NCBI RefSeq assembly: GCF_008831285.2
Contig: NC_045147.1
Span: 4,176,001-4,240,000, forward strand
DNA length: 64,000 bases
Source: Nymphaea colorata
Taxonomy: Eukaryota > Streptophyta > Magnoliopsida > Nymphaeales > Nymphaeaceae
Direction: 5' to 3'
Positions 40,771-49,861 of the stretch are shown here, in pieces. Each line of letters opens with the position of its first letter. Position 1 is the first letter of the stretch. The notes under the pieces were generated by a model, which was given only the letters and a program-made list of their open reading frames with translations, had not been told where the DNA came from and made no database searches. The position numbers were made by a program, and so were the translations under genes.

Positions 40771-42465
40771 TTGGAATCGCCATCTCTTAAGCATCGCGTT
40801 GGTCTTTCCCAAGCTCCATCCGATAGCGGAATAGAGGTCTCGGCTTCCTGCCGGAATTCTGCTGAATTCCGGCCAGCTCCACGTTGTTCTCTGGTCCAGC
40901 AGCCTAATCACTGTTGTATCTTGAGTTCCATCTGTGGGAAGTTCGCGTGCGTAAGTTCATTAGAATCGCCGGTAAGAGAGCTCCGATATAGTCAATTTGG
41001 AGCCCATTCCGACTATGCCTTAAGTCGAATATTATGCATAGAAAAGGAACTCCTACAAATGCGTAGTGACATGACTAAAGTGGAAAACTTTAGAAAAAAG
41101 GAAATGGACCGCCAAAGTGCAGAACGTCAAAAAGAAATGGACGAGATTAGGGCCATGTTCCGACAAATGTCCACCACGCAGGCCGAAGCCGTAGTTGTGG
41201 AGAGGACCACTCAGGGTCCAATTGCACAGAAAGGAAAGGGATTGTTAGCAATACCTGGCTATCAAACCGACACTGAGGTAAATCCCAACAACGTGTCACA
41301 TGTTGGGACAAGTACAGAAGGGGGTAGACTCATGCGTCCCCCACCAGACAGGTATCAACAAGAGCCCGTAAGTGAATATTATAGAACTCCTCGTGGCCCA
41401 AGAATAGGCCAAACTCTTCAAAATCCAATGTACGAGATCTCAGAAGAAGAGGACGAGTCACCTCTTCGACCAATAAGAACTCGAAGAGACCTCCCTCGTT
41501 TAGAAGAAAGGCGTACACCATCTGTCAAGTACGACTTTCCCAAATTCAACGGAGAGCATCTCAGAGAGTGGCTATTCATGGCAGAACGTTTCTTCATGTG
41601 CCATCGTATTCCACAAGAAGAGTGGATAGAGATCGCCACAGCCAACATGACTGGCGAAGCGACCACCCACTATCTATGGTTTGAGCACAAGACAGTCGAT
41701 CCCACTTGGGAAAAGTACAAGGCTAGCCTACAGCTTCATTTTGGGGAATCCACGTTCATCGATTATGACGAGGACCTCAAAAATCTAGTTCAAACTTCGA
41801 ACGTGCCTACATACCAAAAGCAGTTCGAACGACTAGCTAGCATGGTACAATGGCCCGAGAAGGCTCTAATTGGAGCATTCAAAGGAGGCCTTAGAAGCGA
41901 TATCAAACGCGAGATGAAGATACATCGCTTCGACCATCTCAAAGAATGCTTTGCCATGGCCCGACTGTATGAAAAGCGGATTGAAGAGAGAAAAGAGGAA
42001 AAGCGAGAGAAAAAGGCTCGCAGGGCTGACAAACAGAGGAAGAAACCTTCCTTCTCCTCTGCTTCTCGAACCAAATTCCGAGAGAACAAAGGAAGGGAAT
42101 TGGTTCCCTACAATAGAGGGAACGAGTTCAGGCCAAACCCACGTCCAGGCCGTGAACTCCCTACTCGTTACTTGTCCCCCAAACAAATTGAAGAATACAG
42201 GAAGAAAGGCCTGTGTTTCAGATGTGAGGGCAAGTGGGACAAAAACCACCAATGCAAAGCGTTGTTCAACATAGTGGTGGTTGATGAGCCAGAGACCAGC
42301 TCTAGCTCTGAAAGCGATTCCTCCTCCAGTTCGGATTCTAGTTCCTCGTCTGATGAGGAAATCCAGGTTAGAAGAAAAGGCAAGAAAATTGAGCCTAAGG
42401 AAACGCATCAAGAAGAGACAACGACCAAAGAAGAGAAATCAGAAGAGGTCGAATCTCTTCATTAG
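40771..42465 (+). CDS. gag: Element D Gag, N-terminus replaced by an LTR-derived peptide
   Basis: A single 564-codon frame opens at an ATG in the LTR leader (40771) and enters gag in frame at 41014. The first 81 residues or so are leader sequence translated by chance of the deletion; I see no known domain in them. From YALSRILCIEKELLQMRS the protein matches element C Gag: coiled coil, gag core (LREWLFMAERFFMCHR), zinc knuckle CFRCEGKWDKNHQC and a Ser/Asp/Glu-rich tail. The frame ends at TAG (42463-42465) after ESLH. Beyond that stop the same frame continues as IQDPHKANAM into pol. Whether the fusion is translated is unknown; several upstream ATGs exist in the leader. Confidence 0.8.
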   Translation: MESPSLKHRVGLSQAPSDSGIEVSASCRNSAEFRPAPRCSLVQQPNHCCILSSICGKFACVSSLESPVRELRYSQFGAHSDYALSRILCIEKELLQMRSDMTKVENFRKKEMDRQSAERQKEMDEIRAMFRQMSTTQAEAVVVERTTQGPIAQKGKGLLAIPGYQTDTEVNPNNVSHVGTSTEGGRLMRPPPDRYQQEPVSEYYRTPRGPRIGQTLQNPMYEISEEEDESPLRPIRTRRDLPRLEERRTPSVKYDFPKFNGEHLREWLFMAERFFMCHRIPQEEWIEIATANMTGEATTHYLWFEHKTVDPTWEKYKASLQLHFGESTFIDYDEDLKNLVQTSNVPTYQKQFERLASMVQWPEKALIGAFKGGLRSDIKREMKIHRFDHLKECFAMARLYEKRIEERKEEKREKKARRADKQRKKPSFSSASRTKFRENKGRELVPYNRGNEFRPNPRPGRELPTRYLSPKQIEEYRKKGLCFRCEGKWDKNHQCKALFNIVVVDEPETSSSSESDSSSSSDSSSSSDEEIQVRRKGKKIEPKETHQEETTTKEEKSEEVESLH

Positions 42466-42492
42466 ATTCAAGACCCCCATAAGGCAAACGCC

Positions 42493-45400
42493 ATGCGTGT
42501 TTTTGGCCGCATCAATGGCCAAAAGGTCTTAATATTGCTCGACAGCGGAGCAACCAACAACTTCCTTACTGAGGAAGCCGCTGAAAGGTGTAGAATCACT
42601 CTCACCGAGAGCAACCCACAGACTATCATCGTGGGAGGGGGACTGCGGCTCAAGTGCATTCACGAAGGAAAAGGCCTTGACGTGTCCGTTAAAAAGAAAA
42701 CTTTTAAAGTTGACTGCCTAGTCATTCCACTTGAAGGAGTCGACTTAATTTTGGGCATGCCATGGTTTCTAACATGGAAAGATATCCATTGGGATGTAAA
42801 GAACTTCGCAATGACTTTCATCCCTGAAGGAGAAGAGGAATCGATAACGATTCAGGGACTCGCCAGCTCCACGCGTCCCAAAACGGCTTTAAGGTCCATC
42901 CAACATGACCAACCAGCGTGTTGGGTGCTTACATTAGCCACGGATGTACCTTTCTCCGAAGAGAAGGTGGAAGAACCAATCCCACCTATGATTCAATCGG
43001 TCTTGGACCGATTTCCAGAGATTTTTGATGAGCCCAAAGGCTTACCACCAAAAAAGGCTTACGATCATCGAATCGTCCTTGCACAAGGTGCAGAGCCTGT
43101 CAACGTCAGGCCATACCGGTATGGGCACAGCCAGAAGGCGGAAATCGAACGCCTAGTCAAAGAGATGCTGGAAAGCGGCATCATCCGGCCCAGTTGTAGC
43201 CCTTTTTCTTCACCCGTACTATTAGTGAAGAAAAAAGACAACACTTGGCGGTTTTGTATAGACTATAGAGCGTTGAACGAGGTGACCGTTAAGGATCGGC
43301 ACCCCATACCCGTCATTGACGAGCTACTAGATGAGTTGGCCGGCGCCACCATTTTCTCCAAGATAGATCTCAGAGCCGGTTATCATCAAATAAGGATGTT
43401 TGACGAAGATGTGCTAAAAACTGCATTCAGAACACACGACGGGCATTATGAATTTTTAGTAATGCCCTTTGGATTAACAAATGCACCAGCTACGTTCCAA
43501 CGGTGCATGAATGATGTGTTCAGAGCACACCTCAGAGACTTCATCCTCGTATTTTTCGATGATATCCTCATCTATAGCAAAGATGAAGAGCAACACCAAC
43601 GCCATCTGGAGATCACTCTAGACATTTTGAAGGAGCATCAGCTCTTCGCGAAGATGTCCAAATGCAGTTTTGGACAGTCTTCAATCGGATACCTCGGACA
43701 CATTGTGTCTCGAGAGGGGGTTCGGGCAGACCCCGAAAAGTTGCAAGCCATGGAGAAATGGCCACTGCCCAAGGACCTCAAGAGTCTACGAGGTTTTTTA
43801 GGACTGACTGGGTATTATAGACGATTTATCCAGGGGTATGGAATCATTGCACAACCCCTTACCCAGATGCTGAAAAAGGGATCCTTCTCGTGGACTGAGA
43901 AGTCAAGAGACGCCTTCGAGAAGCTGAAGGCAGCTCTAATGTCGGCCCCAGTTCTAACTCTACCCGACTTTACGAAAACATTCACCATTGAAACAGACGC
44001 TTGTGAAGTTGGAGTGGGAGCAGTACTTGGGCAAGATAACCATCCCATTGCCTACATGTCAAAGGCCTTAACCAGCAGGGCCAAACCTCTTTCTACATAC
44101 GAGAAAGAGCTACTCGCAATAGTCATGGCAGTGGAGAAATGGCGTCCATATCTGATTGGACGCAAATTTACGGTCAGGACCGACCAAAATAGTTTAAAGT
44201 ACATGCTCAAACAACGCGTGTCAACCCCTACCCAACAGAGATGGCTAGCGAAGCTATTGGGGTATGACTTCGAAATTGAGTACAAAAAGGGTCCTGAAAA
44301 CAAAGCGGCTGATTCACTTTCCCGCTTGGCTGAACAGCTAATGACTTTGTCAGTGGTGGAAACGGATATTTGGGATCGGTTAGCACATGATCAACAAAAC
44401 GATGAATCGCTAAGGCTAATCAAAACTTCGATCCAGCAAAACCCGGGTTCCATTCCCTTTTATTCAGTCAAGGGAAACATTTTGTATAGGAAGGACAAGG
44501 CAGTAGTCCCTCCTAGTTCTGAGCTTAAGCAGGAATTCCTGCATCATTTTCATGACACTCCAGCCGCAGGTCATGAAGGGGTCGCCAAGACCCTTAGCCG
44601 CATCAAAGCTCAGTTTTGGTGGAAAGGTATGAAGGCTGAAGTACAGGCCTACGTCAAGAAGTGTGTTGTGTGCCAGCGAGAGAAGTATGAGGCAATCAAG
44701 CCTCCAGGCCATCTAAATCCTCTCCCGGTACCCACAAAACCGTGGACCGATGTCACTATGGACTTCATCGATGCCATGCCTCGTTCAGAAGGAAAAGAGG
44801 CGGTATTGGTAGTGGTAGATCGGCTCACGAAATATAGCCACTTCGCACCTTTACCATGGTTGTATCAAGGGCCCCTTGTGGCCAATGTCTACCATGAATA
44901 CATTGGGAAGTTGCATGGAATGCCACAGTCCGTCGTCTGCGACCGGGACTCAATTTTTCTAAGTGCATTCTGGCAAGAATACATGAAGAACATGGGGACG
45001 AAACTAAATTTTAGTACCGCCCACCACCCTCAAACTGATGGGCAGAGTGAGATAGTAAACCGGTCCTTGGAGACCTATTTACGTTGCTTTGCGGGTGAAC
45101 GACCAGCCACCTGGGTTAAATATCTGCCTTGGGCAGAATGGTCGTACAATACGAGTCTGCACTCGTCGACAGGAATGACCCCTTACGAGGGCGTATATGG
45201 CTTTCCCCCTCCGTCGATTCCACGCTACGAAGGAGGAACTGCAGAAGACAGTGTTGACTGTGAATTGCGCACAAGGGAAGAAGTATTGGAGTCCCTAAAA
45301 CAAAACATTGTCAAAGCGCAAAACCGCATGAAGCAGGTATATGACAAGGGCAGGACGGACCGGGAATTTGAGGTGGGTGACTACGTGTGGCTTAAGAGAC

Positions 45401-45936
45401 TGCCTCTTAAGCAGAAATCCTTGATGGGTCAGCCGTATTCCAAGTTGCTGCCTCGTTATTACGGACCTTATCCAGCGGTTCAGAAGGTAGGGAAGGCCGC
45501 CTACAGACTTGGCCTCCCCCGAACAGCATTGGTGCACCCTGTATTTCATGTTACGAGGCTAAAGCCTCATCAAGGGGATGTACCAACATTGATAGAACAG
45601 GTCCCAGATAACTTGCCTACTCCCTATCGCATTCTGAAGCATAGGTACGTTCAACGACAAGGGAGAATGAGGCACGAGGTACTTGTGGAATGGGAAGGAC
45701 CCGACAGGGGTACTTCTTGGGAAGAATTTGGGTCGATTGTTCATCGCTTCCCCTCTTCAAGCGCTCGAGGACAAGCGCAAGGTAGGGAGGGGGAATCTGT
45801 TACGGACCTACCCAGCGGTCCAGACCCAGCGGAGGCCGAGCCAGCCGAATCCAGCAGAAGGAAGCGCAAGGCTTCCGATAATTGGGCTTGTTCTCTTCAA
45901 TGCATCAAGACCAATCCCAAGAAGCACCAGAGATAG
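42493..45936 (+). CDS. pol: Element D Pol: protease, RT, RNase H, integrase, chromodomain (intact)
   Basis: This is the best coding copy in the window, 1147 codons, in frame with gag across the TAG at 42463. Protease LLDSGA is at residues about 15-20. RT has DYRALNE (about 257) and catalytic VFFDDIL (353-359). RNase H has the ETDAC aspartate (about 502). Integrase has the zinc residues HFHDTPAAGHEG (685-696) and CVVCQREK (about 724), then catalytic Asp in MDFID (about 756), Asp 817 (CDRDS) and Glu 853 (GQSEIVNRS), a DD35E spacing. HPVFHVTRLKP precedes a chromodomain-like end at about 1042-1088 (ILKHRYVQ, VLVEWEGPDRGTSW). The last 45 or so residues lie in the 3' LTR; a 10-base deletion there shortens the tail. 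The start at 42493 is only the first ATG after the stop. Confidence 0.92.
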   Translation: MRVFGRINGQKVLILLDSGATNNFLTEEAAERCRITLTESNPQTIIVGGGLRLKCIHEGKGLDVSVKKKTFKVDCLVIPLEGVDLILGMPWFLTWKDIHWDVKNFAMTFIPEGEEESITIQGLASSTRPKTALRSIQHDQPACWVLTLATDVPFSEEKVEEPIPPMIQSVLDRFPEIFDEPKGLPPKKAYDHRIVLAQGAEPVNVRPYRYGHSQKAEIERLVKEMLESGIIRPSCSPFSSPVLLVKKKDNTWRFCIDYRALNEVTVKDRHPIPVIDELLDELAGATIFSKIDLRAGYHQIRMFDEDVLKTAFRTHDGHYEFLVMPFGLTNAPATFQRCMNDVFRAHLRDFILVFFDDILIYSKDEEQHQRHLEITLDILKEHQLFAKMSKCSFGQSSIGYLGHIVSREGVRADPEKLQAMEKWPLPKDLKSLRGFLGLTGYYRRFIQGYGIIAQPLTQMLKKGSFSWTEKSRDAFEKLKAALMSAPVLTLPDFTKTFTIETDACEVGVGAVLGQDNHPIAYMSKALTSRAKPLSTYEKELLAIVMAVEKWRPYLIGRKFTVRTDQNSLKYMLKQRVSTPTQQRWLAKLLGYDFEIEYKKGPENKAADSLSRLAEQLMTLSVVETDIWDRLAHDQQNDESLRLIKTSIQQNPGSIPFYSVKGNILYRKDKAVVPPSSELKQEFLHHFHDTPAAGHEGVAKTLSRIKAQFWWKGMKAEVQAYVKKCVVCQREKYEAIKPPGHLNPLPVPTKPWTDVTMDFIDAMPRSEGKEAVLVVVDRLTKYSHFAPLPWLYQGPLVANVYHEYIGKLHGMPQSVVCDRDSIFLSAFWQEYMKNMGTKLNFSTAHHPQTDGQSEIVNRSLETYLRCFAGERPATWVKYLPWAEWSYNTSLHSSTGMTPYEGVYGFPPPSIPRYEGGTAEDSVDCELRTREEVLESLKQNIVKAQNRMKQVYDKGRTDREFEVGDYVWLKRLPLKQKSLMGQPYSKLLPRYYGPYPAVQKVGKAAYRLGLPRTALVHPVFHVTRLKPHQGDVPTLIEQVPDNLPTPYRILKHRYVQRQGRMRHEVLVEWEGPDRGTSWEEFGSIVHRFPSSSARGQAQGREGESVTDLPSGPDPAEAEPAESSRRKRKASDNWACSLQCIKTNPKKHQR
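45784..45797 (+). other. Polypurine tract of element D
   Basis: AGGGAGGGGGAATC directly before TGTTACGG, inside the pol frame. Confidence 0.88.
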
Positions 45937-46153
45937 TTGCAGCGGGAGGAGTGGGAGGAGCAACTAGGTCGTCAACGGTGCTCAAGCAGGTCCAGTCTCA
46001 GGGTGACTTAGGTTCCAAGGTTAGACTCGTCGAGCTAGAAACATCCAACCCAAGCGAGTCCACTTCACGCGACCCTTGAGACGTCCTAAGATCCAAGTCT
46101 TAGGTAAAACGGTTCGGTCAAACCTGACCGAGCCCTTGTGACAAGCAACCGAA

Positions 46154-46206
46154 GTGAGGGCGGGTCCCCTCACGAGGTCTCCACCCTGGGTTCAAAAGAT
46201 CCAGGG
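46154..46206 (+). other. U3 twin hairpin, element D 3' LTR (53 nt)
   Basis: Hairpin I is GTGAGGG-CGGGTC-CCCTCAC. Hairpin II arms are CCCTGGGT and ATCCAGGG; relative to the 5' copy one wobble pair is now a standard pair. Confidence 0.65.
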
Positions 46207-46408
46207 GCTCGAACCTTTTCCCCTTGCGCGTGGGCACTAGGCCCAGTTTTGCTTTGTGCTTCTCGAGTAAATAAAGTCAGTCTTAGGTTTGTCAATATTA
46301 GGATTCGAGGTAGGAACCTAGCCTAGCGGGGTTGTGCTTGGCAATTTTGGATTTGGGTCTTGGGTAGAGAGTGAGATCTGGATTGTAGACTCGCTCAAAT
46401 AGGATTAG

Positions 46409-46416
46409 TATAAATA
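46409..46416 (+). promoter_or_regulatory. TATA box of element D 3' LTR
   Basis: TATAAATA in 'aggattagtataaata', about 610 bp into the LTR. Confidence 0.55.
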
Positions 46417-48852
46417 TTTTTGGATCAATGTAATTCGTATCAAAGATTAAGGAAATTAAGGCATTTTGCGCAAGGCGCTCTCTCTCCTCCTCGCGAGGCT
46501 TGGCTCTCCCTCCTCATTCTCGAGGAACTCTGATTCTGAAATCAAAGCACATCCCTTGCCCGTGAGTGCGAATGTGTGCCCTCTCATCCCCTCGCGCCCC
46601 CTTCTACCGTGGCGTCTTCTTCCTCCTTGAAGCACTTGGAGCACCGGCGGTGAACCAGCCAATGCTCGAGTTGAAAGGCTTGCGGCGGATCTTCTTCCTC
46701 ACCGTCGAAGGTCCCTCCCTTGTCCACGGCATCATCCCCACCCGAACGGCAAACAGCAGCGTTTCTGCACCTTCTTCACGGTCACGGTGAGGTTGAGAGG
46801 CCGACGCTGCAGCAGGGAAGGTTGAATCCATTTCTGGATTCAATATCGACGGCAGTAAAGGTTAGTGGCTTGATTTCGTGTTTTCCTTGCGCTTTTAGGA
46901 TTCTGGTCTAGGGGAGAGCACTCCCGAGATTTCTGTTCTTTCTCGGCCTACCCGAGAACAGAGCGAGAGTTCTTAGGTGAAGACTCTCTAGGCGAAGTCC
47001 TAATCGCATTTGGAAGACATTGATTTCGGCGCTCTTCCCTTGTAAAATCAAGCGTATGCGAATTGGAGAAACGGCCACGGATTGAGTTCAATCTCTCGGC
47101 CTGTTTCTGCATTTCTGTTCCTCGGAGCAGCAGAGCCGAATCTGCTAGTTGGTGTAATCGGACCGCAGAATACCATTCTCTGCATTCTAGTTGGAATCGC
47201 CATCTCTTAAGCATCGCGTTGGTCTTTCCCAAGCTCCATCCGATAGCGGAATAGAGGTCTCGGCTTTCTACCGGAATTCTGCTGAATTCCGGCCAGCTCC
47301 ACGTTGTTCTCTGGTCCAGCAGCCTAATCACTGTTGTATCTTGAGTTCCATCTGTGGGAAGTTCGCGTGCGTAAGTTCATTAGAATCGCCGGTAAGAGAG
47401 CTCCGATATAGTCAATTTGGAGCCCATTCCGACGGTGGAATAGTGAGTTCGGCTGTCCGCCGGAACTCTGCTGCTTCTCCATTCTGCTCTGCATTTTCCG
47501 GCAGAACTCGTGACCCGAGGTGTGAAAGACGACATTGCCCTTACTCCGGTGAAATCTGTAGTGAAGACGACGAGGACACCTTGGTCAATTTGGAAGGCGT
47601 CGCTCAAACCGCGCCACCGGTCGCACCAAGCTCGAACCCACTCGACTTCGGCTGAATCAGGTAAGTCTAATCTCGTCCCTTGCCTCTGCCACGTGTCCTC
47701 CATCCGAGCCATCTCCCTCAACCCGAAAACCAGTTATTTTCTAAGTGTCCCACTTCGAGTAAGTTTAGGAAAGTGCCCCCTAGTTCGTAGGATCCACTTC
47801 GCCACCTCGCATCCTTTGCCTTTTACTCGGTCTTCTTCCTAGTCGCAAGCATCCTTGGCCGCACATCTGGCCACGTGTCGCAATCTGCTGCCCCACGACC
47901 CGGCTTCCCCTTCCACCTCGTAGAGTACCTTTCCATAGAGCCCTCGCACTTTGCCACCTTGCCATTGCTTTTCCCCTCTTAGCGCACCACTTCCCCAACT
48001 TGCGCCCCTCTCCCTAACTTTTAGGAAAAGTCCCCTTAGGACTCGTTCTCCCCTTGGCCACCTCTCCACTTCGCCCAACCGCAGCTCATCTCCACCCTCG
48101 ATCTGTCCACGTGTCGCCATCTCCCCCCCCCCTTGCGAGTGTCCCTCTTGCCACCTCGTATAGCTCTCCCCCTTCTCTTGTATTCTCGTCTAGGTTCATT
48201 TCCCTTCTCTTTAGGAAAGCACTTTAGCTTTTCCTTGTTGCTAGGCACCCCCTTAGCGCACTATAGCTGACCCGTTCATCTTGCCAAGTGGCAAGCATCC
48301 AGCCTTCACCCACTCGGTCTAACCCACTTGGTCCTAACCCAGTTAGACCTTGACCAGACCTAGCCTAGTAAACCCCTTGTGGTCTTGACCCAAGTTGACT
48401 AAACCCAACCTGACCTAGCCTAGTAGTAGTCGTATCTCGGTCAAATCCGAGCCACTTTATGTTGAATCTAGTTGACTCGAGCTTACCTCGAGTGACACTT
48501 GGTCCAGTCCCATCCGAGCTTAGCTCAGGACCTGTCTCCTTCCTCAATCAGTGCTAAGTCTCAATGCCCGAGTCATCGCTTAGCCTCCCTTGCTCTTTCA
48601 TCTAACCCTCGGCTTAGCCCACCTAATAGTTAGATTGACCCCTCTTCCGCACCTAAAGCTCTGCTCCCTTTGGCCTACCCGAACCTTTAACCTCACTTCA
48701 CTGAACTAGCCTACCCGTAGAGCCCCGCCCGTCCAAGCTAACCAGGCCTTAGCTAGGGACTAGGAACAGCCGGCGACGCTAGCCGCTCGCTAGTCGTCCT
48801 CGGTCAGCACCTCGGCCACCCGCGCCGTCGTCGGCACCCTCTATCGACACCC

Positions 48853-48890
48853 GTGGCCGAGCCACTTCCAGCGCCAGGTAGGTAGGCACT
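48853..48890 (+). other. GTGGC-CGA-GCCAC hairpin plus AGGTAGGC box, element D
   Basis: Hairpin 48853-48865, followed by 'aggtaggtaggcact' at 48876-48890 and the C-rich 'gcccccctcgg' block. Confidence 0.45.
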
Positions 48891-48941
48891 GCCGCAAGGC
48901 CTTCGCCCCCCTCGGCCGCGCCGCAACCGCAGGCGCATCAC

Positions 48942-49245
48942 AGGCGACAGGCGGTCGCCTGCACCTTCCGACAGCATCGCGGCTCCCCGTCCGCGCCTTA
49001 GGCGACAGGAGGTCGCGCATTCTCGCTCGTCGCTCGGCAACAGGAGGTTGCCCCGTCCGCGTCCTGCCGCGCCGTCCGCCCGACTGCAAATAGCAGCGAG
49101 CCGCAGTCCCGCCGACGTTCTGCCTGACTGTCCTCATCCGACAGTAAGCATCCGTCTCAGCTGCTCGTCCGCAGGCTCGCCCACAACAGCAGGCGGCTGT
49201 CTCAGCCGCGTTCGGCCCTCGTCCGTCCGACAGCAGGAGGCTGTC
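48942..49245 (+). other. AGGNG-loop hairpin array, element D (five hairpins)
   Basis: 48942-48960 is AGGCGAC-AGGCG-GTCGCCT. 49002-49016 is GCGAC-AGGAG-GTCGC. 49036-49052 is GGCAAC-AGGAG-GTTGCC. 49186-49200 is ACAGC-AGGCG-GCTGT. 49229-49245 is GACAGC-AGGAG-GCTGTC. All stems pair perfectly, differ from one another and close the same five-base loop type. This is the richest copy of the array. Confidence 0.65.
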
Positions 49246-49440
49246 CAGGCCGCGCGCTTCACGCCGGCCCGTGATCTGTAATACCCAGGGCCTAGGCATT
49301 CTACCCCGTGGTCTCTCGGCACAGCCAAGGCAGCGCCTTGGCCGGTAACCCTCTCAGCCTACTTGTAGTATCGGGGAGGGTGTTAATTCTGCTTTTGCAT
49401 TAGGATTTCATCTAGTTTGTTTAATTTGTCGTTTTAGCCC

Positions 49441-49452
49441 AGGCTTCGGCCT
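49441..49452 (+). other. UUCG-capped hairpin, element D
   Basis: AGGC-TTCG-GCCT. About 20 bases later arms CTCGAGGGC and GCCCGAG can form a second stem. Confidence 0.55.
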
Positions 49453-49856
49453 AGCTCCTCTCTGTGGCACCTCGAGGGCCCTATTGCCCGAGACACGGTC
49501 ACAAGGAGCAGACCTACCCATTTGCTTTTGTTGGGTGTGGTTTGTCCGTTAGAGTGGTTTGCATGGTTTGGAATGGTTTGTGAGTGAGTTGAGAGTGAAT
49601 CTTTGTATCGCTCGCGGTTGTACTAGCCTGTAACCCCTGTAGTTGTTTGTAGTAGGTTATTCCGTAGTTAGGTTGGGAAGCTTAACCTTTTGTAACTCTG
49701 TCCTAGGGATTTTGCGTCGGGGTTTGTCCGGCCGGGTAGATTACCTTGTATTAATTTTACTTAGGAATTTTGGTTTTTAGGTACTACTCAAGTCGGTCTT
49801 GGCAGTAGGAACGTCTTGGTTAGGAAATTCTGGCCTAATCGGGACGAGGCCTAACA

Positions 49857-49861
49857 CAATC
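49857..49861 (+). repeat. Probable right target duplication of element D
   Basis: CAATC directly after D's LTR end, one mismatch from CAGTC at 39364-39368. What follows would be the original right flank of element B. Confidence 0.5.

Larger units (their letters stand above)
39369..41013 (+). repeat. 5' LTR of element D, 3' part deleted
   Basis: It begins TGTTACGG and matches 45798-47433. It keeps U3, the twin hairpin, the TATA box and about 1 kb of leader, then breaks at 'attccgac' and joins gag at 'tatgcc'. Its U3 tail frame stays open, unlike the 3' LTR copy, ending SRDP-stop near 39660. Confidence 0.88.
39369..49856 (+). mobile_element. Element D: Ty3/gypsy retrotransposon with intact pol but deleted 5' end
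   Basis: It has a truncated 5' LTR (39369-41013), a 5'-truncated gag, a complete pol frame, a PPT and a full 3' LTR of 4059 bp. The two LTRs are very similar over the shared 1.64 kb (one 10-base deletion and a few substitutions). A deletion equivalent to 47434-49856 plus about 330 bp of internal DNA removed the leader, the primer site and the gag start. It cannot prime reverse transcription of its own RNA, but it is a possible source of Pol proteins. Confidence 0.9.
45798..49856 (+). repeat. 3' LTR of element D, full length
   Basis: TGTTACGG to CTAACA, 4059 bp, nearly as long as the element's internal region. It holds the twin hairpin (46154-46206), the TATA box (46409-46416), leader DNA with CACGTGT motifs (47690, 47870, 48110), a near-copy of the G-box palindrome (about 48280), GTGGC-CGA-GCCAC (48853-48865), five AGGNG hairpins (48942-49245) and the UUCG hairpin (49441-49452). 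Poly(A)-site-like TGTA-rich sequence lies at 49600-49700. Confidence 0.9.

Noticed and set aside
41013-41014. Element D 5' deletion as a retrotransposed spliced transcript
   Set aside because: The break has no GT donor on the LTR side nor AG acceptor before the gag side when compared with D's own 3' LTR and element C, so splicing does not explain it.
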